Shown one piece after another: positions 13,195 through 18,463 of a stretch of 18,463 nucleotides of DNA (its first letter is position 1; each line of letters opens with the position of its first letter). A program made the translations under genes and the position numbers. The notes below the pieces were generated by a model, which was given only the letters and a program-made list of their open reading frames with translations, had not been told where the DNA came from and searched no databases. The stretch is from contig JAKPQT010000451.1 in NCBI GenBank assembly GCA_029555885.1, positions 1 to 18,463 on the forward strand, in the 5' to 3' direction. This DNA comes from Chloroflexota bacterium. GTDB lineage: Bacteria; Chloroflexota; Anaerolineae; CG2-30-64-16.

Positions 13195-16100
13195 ATGCGA
13201 CTAGCAGATTTCCCTCGTCCGAAAAACGATAACCGGCGCGGCGTCCACTGGTCCGCGTCAGTCTACCATCCCGGCGGTGGGGCGCTCGACTTCTGGATCT
13301 CCGAGCTTCAGGCCATGAAGATCAAGTGGGTGAAGGTGCTGGATGATGGCGGCGGGTCATCGTTCGAGCTATGCCAGCGCCTGCTCGCCGCGGATATCAT
13401 GCCGGTCGTCCGTCTCTTCCGCATCGAGCCCAACCCTGGCTCCATCGGGGGCCGCGAGGAGGATACCATCCGCCGGATGGTCGCGGCGGGCGTGCGCTAT
13501 TTCGAGACCAACAACGAGCCCGACCTGCCCATCGAATGGAAGGGCGGCAAGATGCCGTCCAACTGGCTCGACGTGGTGATCGACAACTTTATCATCGACG
13601 CCGACAAGGTGATTGCGCTGGGTGGCCTGCCCGCGCTGCCCGCGATGGGCGTGGGCAGTCGGGTCAACCCGATCGCGGAAGTTGTCAAGCGGGGCCGGGC
13701 CGACCTGTTCGACAACGGCGCGTGGGTAGCGATCCACAACTACACGATCAACCACCCGCTGGATTATCCCTATGATCCGGTCAACCAGGAGGGCCAGCCC
13801 GTCAGCCAGGAGGAGTACGACCGGCTGGGCCAGTGGGCCTGGGAGGGCCGGCCGCGCGAGCAGATCAACGAGTGGCGGCAGTCGGACAAGAACCCCGGCG
13901 ACACGCTGGAGGATGACGCGACCTGCTTCCTCGCCTTCCATCTGATGGATCAGATGATCCAGCAGGCCCTGGGCCATCCTGTGCCCATCATCAGCACGGA
14001 AGGCGGGCCAGTCGTCGGCTGGAAGGAAGACCGCCGCTATCCGCGCGTCGATCCCAACACGCACGCCGAGTGGGTCGTCCAGATCGCGGAGTTCATGCAG
14101 GGCACGCGCGAGATTCACGGGATGCCGTGCTCGGACAGTTACTTCTCCATGTGCCACTGGCTCATCGCGAACTACCGCATGGGCTATCTTGCGCCCACGT
14201 GGGAAAGCAACTCCTGGTACACGGACTGGTGGAACGGCGATTTCGAGCTGACCGGCGAGTTGCCCGTCGTTGCGCGGCTGAAGGCGTTGCCCGATGTGGT
14301 GCCCGGCCCGGTCGATCGAGCCGTGGTTGCCGGCCGCGTCCTCCGCGCAGACACCGACGCGGGCCTGCCGGACCTCACCGTCAAGCTGCTCCAGGCGGAC
14401 CGCGAGATCAAGAGCGCGATCACCGGGCCGGACGGCGCCTTCCGGATCGAGGGTTTGGCGGTCGGCGTCTATGACATTGCAATTGTGCCCTGGGGCATCG
14501 TGCGCCGCGGGGTCAGCGCGGTCGAGGAGATCCCGGGCGGCACGCTGCCGTCCGTCACCCTCCGGCTCAGCGGCGGGCAGAACAGCATCCTCACGGGCAG
14601 CGTGCAGAGCGCCGCGGGCGCGCCGCAGGCGAATGTCCGCGTCAGGCTGGCCCGTAGCGGCGTGCAGGTCGGTGAAATGGTCACCGGTGCAGACGGCGCG
14701 TTTCGCTTCGCAGCCTTGCCGCTGGGCTCTTACCGGCTCGACATTCCGGGCATCACGGTCGCGGGCATTGCGCTGGACGGCTGGCAGACGAAGAACCTGC
14801 GCCTGACGGCTGGTGTCGCCGGGCAATACCGCTACGGCGTCGTGCAGCGGCGGCTGCTGCCCGAAGATGAGACCGCGGGCCGGCGCATCTTCTACGGCAC
14901 GGTCACGGATGCCAGCGGCGCGCCGCTGAACGGCGTCAAGCTGCGGATGGCCTGGAGCGGTGCGGCACCGGGCACGGACTTCCCGACCACGACGACCGGC
15001 CGCGACCCGTACAAGCCTGCAGGTTCCTACGAGTTCGTGCACAGCCCCGGCACATTTAACCTGCAGGTGGTGCAGGGCGACTGGCCGAGCGACCTGGCCG
15101 CGGATCTGGAAACAGCCAAAGTCCCCGGTCGCGAGGGCCAGGCCATCACCTACGAGGTCAACTTCCGGCTGCAGGCGGTCGGCGCGCCGGCGCAAGTGGA
15201 CGGCGTGGTGGCGGGCGGCGCGGCGGACGCGCTGCTGACGCTGACTGCGGCGGATGACACGGTGCGCACGACGCGGCTGGCCGCTGACGGCAGCTTTGTC
15301 TTTCCCAATCTGCCCGCGGGAACCTATCGGCTGTCCCTGGCCGGCATCGGCGAGATTGCCGCGGGGATCGTGCTGGAGCCGGGTGCGTTGTTCAAGCTGC
15401 TCTTCCCCATGCGCAGCCGCCTCTCGGGTCACGTCGTCGATGCAGGCGCGCCCGCGCCGGATGGCCTGGTCGCAGTGTTGTACGCGCCCGCGCCCTGGGG
15501 CTGGACGCGGCAGGCGCCGCTCGACCCCAGCGGCAACTTCGCCATCGACAACCTCCCCGCGGGCAGCTACCGGCTGGAGGTCAACGGGCTGATGCTGCCC
15601 GACCTAGTGCTGAACGGCGAGAACGAGCTGAAGCTGGCCGTGCTCGACCTGAGCCAGGGCCAGCGCAGCATCGTGCGTGGCCGCGTGGCCGACGGTGCAG
15701 GCCGGCCCCAGGCCGATGTACTGATGACCCTCCGGCGCGATGGCATCCTGGTCGCGCAGGCCCGCACGGATGCCGCGGGTTTCTACCGGTTCGTCAAGCT
15801 GCCCGCCGGGAGCTACCTGCTGGAGGCGGTGGGCCTGGGCCAGGTGGCCGCCTTCCTGCTCGACGGCGAGCGACAGGAGGTGGCGGATGTGCTCTGGCCG
15901 CTGCCCGGCCCGCGCGGGATCCTGCAGGGCCATGTCCGGGATGCAGCGGGCGCGCCCGTCTCCGGCGTCTGGGTGCGCCTGCTGGCCGCAGGCGGCGAGG
16001 TCGCGCGCGTGCAGACCGACCTGACCGGCGCCTTCCGCTTTGCCGAACTGCCCGGCGGGGTCTATGCGCTGGCGCTCATCGAAGGGGAGCCGCTGGTTAC

Positions 16101-16473
16101 GGGCATCGTGCTGGACGAGGATGCGCTGGTCACACGCGATGTCATGCTGCCGCCCGCGCCGGTCAGGCTGCTCGGCCATTACCTGCTGTTGGCCCCGCCG
16201 CCGGAGCCTGGCGCCGCGGGCCATGCCGAGGCGCGGATGCTGCTGGCCCTGGTGTCGCAGCACGTCGCGCGGGCAGCCGGCAGCATCAGCGCCGGCTACA
16301 GCGTCACCGACGCGGCCAACGCGGGCCGTGCGACCATTGTGGGCGACAACGTGCCGCCGGATGTCGAAGCGACGCTGCGGGCTGCGGAATGCCAGGTGAG
16401 CCGGCTGTCCGGCGACGGGTATGCAGTCGCGGCGGGCCTGGCGCAGCTTTTTGCCGAGGGGGTGAACTCATGA
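13195..16473 (+). CDS. Clan GH-A-like glycosidase with seven transthyretin-like repeats and a C-terminal domain shared with the next gene
   Basis: 1092 aa. Residues 1-370 look like a TIM-barrel glycoside hydrolase: RGVHWSASVYHPGGG, WVKVLDDGG, FETNNEPDL (E108, candidate acid/base at a beta-4-like position) and PIISTEGGPVVG (E269, candidate nucleophile). Spacing and motif type fit clan GH-A; no specific family can be named. Seven carboxypeptidase-regulatory/transthyretin-like beta modules follow, starting near 377, 463, 563, 666, 741, 824 and 908, with refrains such as TGPDGAFRIEGLAVGVYDI and LPAGSYLLEAVGLG. Residues 992-1092 (LLGHYLLL... ATIVGDNVPPDVEATL... VSRLSGD) match the C-terminus of the next protein. 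I see no signal peptide, yet the architecture suggests an envelope-facing role. The stop overlaps the next start by ATGA. Confidence 0.8.
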   Translation: MRLADFPRPKNDNRRGVHWSASVYHPGGGALDFWISELQAMKIKWVKVLDDGGGSSFELCQRLLAADIMPVVRLFRIEPNPGSIGGREEDTIRRMVAAGVRYFETNNEPDLPIEWKGGKMPSNWLDVVIDNFIIDADKVIALGGLPALPAMGVGSRVNPIAEVVKRGRADLFDNGAWVAIHNYTINHPLDYPYDPVNQEGQPVSQEEYDRLGQWAWEGRPREQINEWRQSDKNPGDTLEDDATCFLAFHLMDQMIQQALGHPVPIISTEGGPVVGWKEDRRYPRVDPNTHAEWVVQIAEFMQGTREIHGMPCSDSYFSMCHWLIANYRMGYLAPTWESNSWYTDWWNGDFELTGELPVVARLKALPDVVPGPVDRAVVAGRVLRADTDAGLPDLTVKLLQADREIKSAITGPDGAFRIEGLAVGVYDIAIVPWGIVRRGVSAVEEIPGGTLPSVTLRLSGGQNSILTGSVQSAAGAPQANVRVRLARSGVQVGEMVTGADGAFRFAALPLGSYRLDIPGITVAGIALDGWQTKNLRLTAGVAGQYRYGVVQRRLLPEDETAGRRIFYGTVTDASGAPLNGVKLRMAWSGAAPGTDFPTTTTGRDPYKPAGSYEFVHSPGTFNLQVVQGDWPSDLAADLETAKVPGREGQAITYEVNFRLQAVGAPAQVDGVVAGGAADALLTLTAADDTVRTTRLAADGSFVFPNLPAGTYRLSLAGIGEIAAGIVLEPGALFKLLFPMRSRLSGHVVDAGAPAPDGLVAVLYAPAPWGWTRQAPLDPSGNFAIDNLPAGSYRLEVNGLMLPDLVLNGENELKLAVLDLSQGQRSIVRGRVADGAGRPQADVLMTLRRDGILVAQARTDAAGFYRFVKLPAGSYLLEAVGLGQVAAFLLDGERQEVADVLWPLPGPRGILQGHVRDAAGAPVSGVWVRLLAAGGEVARVQTDLTGAFRFAELPGGVYALALIEGEPLVTGIVLDEDALVTRDVMLPPAPVRLLGHYLLLAPPPEPGAAGHAEARMLLALVSQHVARAAGSISAGYSVTDAANAGRATIVGDNVPPDVEATLRAAECQVSRLSGDGYAVAAGLAQLFAEGVNS
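16456..16463 (+). promoter_or_regulatory. Ribosome binding site of the 440-aa gene, inside the preceding gene
   Basis: GAGGGGGT 6 nt before the ATG at 16470, within the last codons of the GH-A-like gene. With the ATGA overlap this points to coupled translation. Confidence 0.6.
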
Positions 16474-17792
16474 GCCTTTCCGTACGCCTCGGGCGGTTCT
16501 TCGGCCGGCGCAACATGAGCACGCCGCTGCCTGAACGTGCTGCCATGTCGTCCGCTCCCCGCGAGGTCATCAACGACGCGCAAGCCTATGGCGTCGAGAT
16601 CAAGCCGGTTGCGGTCGCGCCGGGCGGCTGGTACTGGCAGGTTGTCCGCGTGCATCACCTCACGCCGGAGGAAAATGGCGGCAACCACCATATCTACATG
16701 GACATCCTCGACCCGGCGATCGGCGACGGCAGCAACCCGAACGGCGGCCGCGTCTACGGCGCGCGCGCCCGCGTAACGTGGGATGGCGGCGAGCAGCTCG
16801 TGACCGTGGACAAGCCCGCGAACGAGCCGGGTACCAACTTCCCGATGTGGAAGTGGCAGGTGTGCGCAGCCGAGGCGCTCGGCCTGCCGGGGCTAGAGCT
16901 GCCCTCGGATCGCGTGACGGGCATGCACACCGGCCATCCCGATGAGGCGCCCGGCAACACCCTGTTCCACCACTCGTTCAGCATCACCTTCGTCAAGGTG
17001 CAGGCCCCGCTGACCATCTATCGCGACAGCGTCATCTACGGGGTGATTTACAACGGCGCCGGGCGCACCGCGCGGCTGCTGGAGGGCGAACGTACCGTGA
17101 CCGAGCAGGTCATCGGCAGCGACGAGACCTTCCGCTTCGTGGAACTGGCCGCGGGAGATTACCTGCTCGAAGTGGTGGGCGCCGGCCTGCGTTCGGCGCC
17201 GGTCCACCTGGACGGACGCAACCAGGTTCAGCTTGAGCTGACCGTCGTCCTGGCCGAGAGCGTCATCCGCGGCCGTGTGCGCAACGGCGTCGGCCGCACC
17301 GTGACCCTCACGCGCGGCGAGACAGCCGTGGCATCTCAGGCCGTCGCGTCGGATGAAACCTTCCACTTCAGCGAGCTGCCGGCAGGCGCGTACCGGGTCG
17401 CGGTGGACGGCGTGGGCGTCATCTCCGACTTGCTGACGGTGGATGGCCGGAACTCGGTCGCGGTGGACCTGTTCGTGCCGCCCGCGGGCAAGCTGCTCGG
17501 CCACTATCTCCTGTTGGGGCCGGCCGGCCAGCCTGCAACCCAGGCCAATCTCGTGCTGGCCCAGGAATTCATCCTGGCCTTCCGGCCGACCTTCGGCTTC
17601 AGTGCGGAGGAGGCCGCGGCCGCGGGCATGGTGACGATCCTCGCCGGGACGGATGCCGTTGATGAGCAGACTGCGGCCGGGCTCGCCGCGGACGGCACGC
17701 CAGTGCAGCGCATCGCCGGCACGGTCGAGCAAGTGGCGCAGGCGTTGGCCGCGCGGGTCGCCAGCGGTCAGCCGTTCGGACAGACGCAGTAA
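16470..17792 (+). CDS. Unrecognised His-rich N-terminal domain with two transthyretin-like repeats and the shared C-terminal domain
   Basis: 440 aa; ATG overlaps the previous stop (ATGA), with GAGGGGG about 6 nt upstream. The in-frame upstream frame from 16389 lies inside the preceding gene and is not used. Residues 1-180: after a basic start (SVRLGRFFGRR), an unidentified domain with WYWQVVRVHHLTPEENGG, NHHIYMDILD, VTWDGGEQLVTVDKP, FPMWKWQV and HTGHPDEAPGNTLFHHSF. Residues 181-341: two shortened beta repeats (GRTARLLEGERTV..SDETFRFVELAAGDYLLEV and its partner with SDETFHFSELPAGAYRVAV). Residues 342-440: the domain shared with the GH-A-like protein (LLGHYLLLGP... FGFSAEEAAAAGMVTILAG... VQRIAGT). 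Probably works with that protein on the same substrate or surface. No signal peptide or catalytic motif recognised. Confidence 0.8.
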   Translation: MSLSVRLGRFFGRRNMSTPLPERAAMSSAPREVINDAQAYGVEIKPVAVAPGGWYWQVVRVHHLTPEENGGNHHIYMDILDPAIGDGSNPNGGRVYGARARVTWDGGEQLVTVDKPANEPGTNFPMWKWQVCAAEALGLPGLELPSDRVTGMHTGHPDEAPGNTLFHHSFSITFVKVQAPLTIYRDSVIYGVIYNGAGRTARLLEGERTVTEQVIGSDETFRFVELAAGDYLLEVVGAGLRSAPVHLDGRNQVQLELTVVLAESVIRGRVRNGVGRTVTLTRGETAVASQAVASDETFHFSELPAGAYRVAVDGVGVISDLLTVDGRNSVAVDLFVPPAGKLLGHYLLLGPAGQPATQANLVLAQEFILAFRPTFGFSAEEAAAAGMVTILAGTDAVDEQTAAGLAADGTPVQRIAGTVEQVAQALAARVASGQPFGQTQ

Positions 17793-17802
17793 CACATGGC
17801 CT

Positions 17803-18463
17803 ATGCCTGATTCTCTCTCCCGGCCCATGCCGCGCTGGTTGGTGCCGGTTGTGTTGGCCCTGGTCACGGCGCTCGCGGCGTTCCTGCGCTACTGGCAGCT
17901 CGACACAATCCCGCCCGGGTTCCATTACGATGAGGCGTATGAGGCGCTGGAAGCCTGGCGGGTGCTGACGCAGCCTGGCTATCGTCCCGTATTCTTCACC
18001 GGCAACTTCGGCGTCGAGCCGATGTTCATCTACCTGACGGCCATCGCGTTCCGGCTGTTCGGCGCCGCGCCGGAGGTCATGCGCGGGGTCGGCGCGGCTG
18101 TCGGAACCGTTACCGTCCCCGCGCTCTACCTGTTGGCGCGCGAGTGGGTGCGGTTGGACCGTCGGCTGCCGCCCACGCTGCCGCTGCTGGCCGCGCTGGC
18201 ATTGGCAGTCCAACGGTGGCACATCACTTTCAGCCGCATGGGCATCGAGCCGATCCTCGTGCCGTTGTTCCTCGTCCTGCTGCTGTGGGCTTTTGTCCGT
18301 GCGGTGCGCACTGGCAGCCGGTGGGCGTGGATCGGCTTCGGGCTGACCGCGGGCCTCGGCGCGTATACGTATCCGGCGGGGCGGCTGCTGCCAGTCCTGG
18401 CTGCGCTGCTGGGCGTGTTCGCGCTCGTTCGTGCTGCGGGACCCGAGCATCCTGAGCGGAGGT
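17803..18463 (+). CDS. GT39/ArnT-like membrane glycosyltransferase, N-terminal part (cut by window end)
   Basis: The frame is open to the right edge; 220 codons are visible. It starts MPDSLSRPMPRWLVPVVLAL, with a first membrane span and then RYWQLDTIPPGFHYDEAYEA. The Asp-Glu in HYDEA is the conserved first-loop acidic motif of GT-C dolichyl/undecaprenyl-phosphate sugar transferases (families 39/83, PMT_2). Further motifs typical of these proteins: FFTGNFGVEPMFIYL, RGVGAAVGTVTVPALYLLAR, HITFSRMGIEP and GAYTYPAGRL. Probably transfers a sugar from a polyprenyl-phosphate donor to an envelope acceptor. It starts 10 bp after the 440-aa gene and is likely in the same operon. No clear Shine-Dalgarno before the ATG at 17803; the in-frame ATG at 17827 is the alternative. 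Confidence 0.88.
   Translation, partial: MPDSLSRPMPRWLVPVVLALVTALAAFLRYWQLDTIPPGFHYDEAYEALEAWRVLTQPGYRPVFFTGNFGVEPMFIYLTAIAFRLFGAAPEVMRGVGAAVGTVTVPALYLLAREWVRLDRRLPPTLPLLAALALAVQRWHITFSRMGIEPILVPLFLVLLLWAFVRAVRTGSRWAWIGFGLTAGLGAYTYPAGRLLPVLAALLGVFALVRAAGPEHPERR

Noticed and set aside
13369..15432. Long open frame on the minus strand (687 codons) inside the GH-A-like gene
   Set aside because: It is antisense to a gene with clear domains and repeats. Its product is rich in Arg, His, Gln and Asp without any motif, as expected from the mirror of GC-rich codons.
1..18463. tRNA, rRNA, CRISPR, insertion sequence or prophage
   Set aside because: No clover-leaf-like sequence, no regularly spaced repeat array, and no transposase, integrase or phage gene was recognised in any frame.

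Overview
The window is GC-rich, densely packed bacterial DNA. It has no rRNA, tRNA, CRISPR array, transposase or phage genes that I can see. The gene types point to a member of the Chloroflexota, probably Anaerolineae or a relative: TPTATAT-type Thr/Pro linkers ending in an R-V-W-L-P-L-L tail, DUF5671 membrane proteins, large PTPS_related/GT-C membrane proteins, and short palindromic intergenic repeats such as the one built on GTAGGACGGGTTG. This assignment is inferred from gene style, not from a marker gene.

Layout. (1) 2-562 is the C-terminal end of a secreted Thr/Pro-rich protein with an SdrD-B-like domain. It converges on an RluA-family pseudouridine synthase (574-1257, minus). (2) Between the synthase and a large PTPS_related membrane protein (1420-3342) lie two divergent sigma70-type promoters whose -35 boxes are the two arms of one 13-bp palindrome (1278-1322). 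(3) After an 88-bp imperfect palindrome comes a RimJ/RimL-like GNAT acetyltransferase (3454-4017). It is followed by a gene-free 411-bp stretch holding a 72-bp direct repeat in two copies, the second just upstream of surE. (4) surE, an ABC ATPase and an ABC-2 permease (4429-7036) are joined by two 4-bp ATGA overlaps. (5) A repeat-bearing gap with a recognisable promoter precedes a DUF5671 membrane protein whose C-terminal domain looks like DUF3842 (7242-9425). A CorA-family Mg2+/Co2+ channel with an acidic insert follows (9486-10541). (6) A hairpin separates CorA from a convergent secreted nuclease of the endonuclease/exonuclease/phosphatase superfamily (10594-13026, minus). (7) Divergent from the nuclease, behind an extended -10 promoter, is an overlapping pair. 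The first gene encodes a clan GH-A-like protein with seven transthyretin-like repeats (13195-16473). The second encodes a 440-aa protein (16470-17792) with a His-rich N-terminal domain and two related repeats. Both end in the same roughly 100-residue domain. (8) A GT-C/family 39 glycosyltransferase-like membrane protein begins at 17803 and runs off the window.

The most unusual material is the pair at 13195-17792: a probable enzyme and a probable partner share repeats and a C-terminal domain, overlap by 4 bp, and carry no signal peptide I can see. Next come the DUF5671/DUF3842-like fusion, the overlapping divergent promoters, and the duplicated sequence upstream of surE. All start sites, domain names and regulatory sites were read by eye; no database search was possible.
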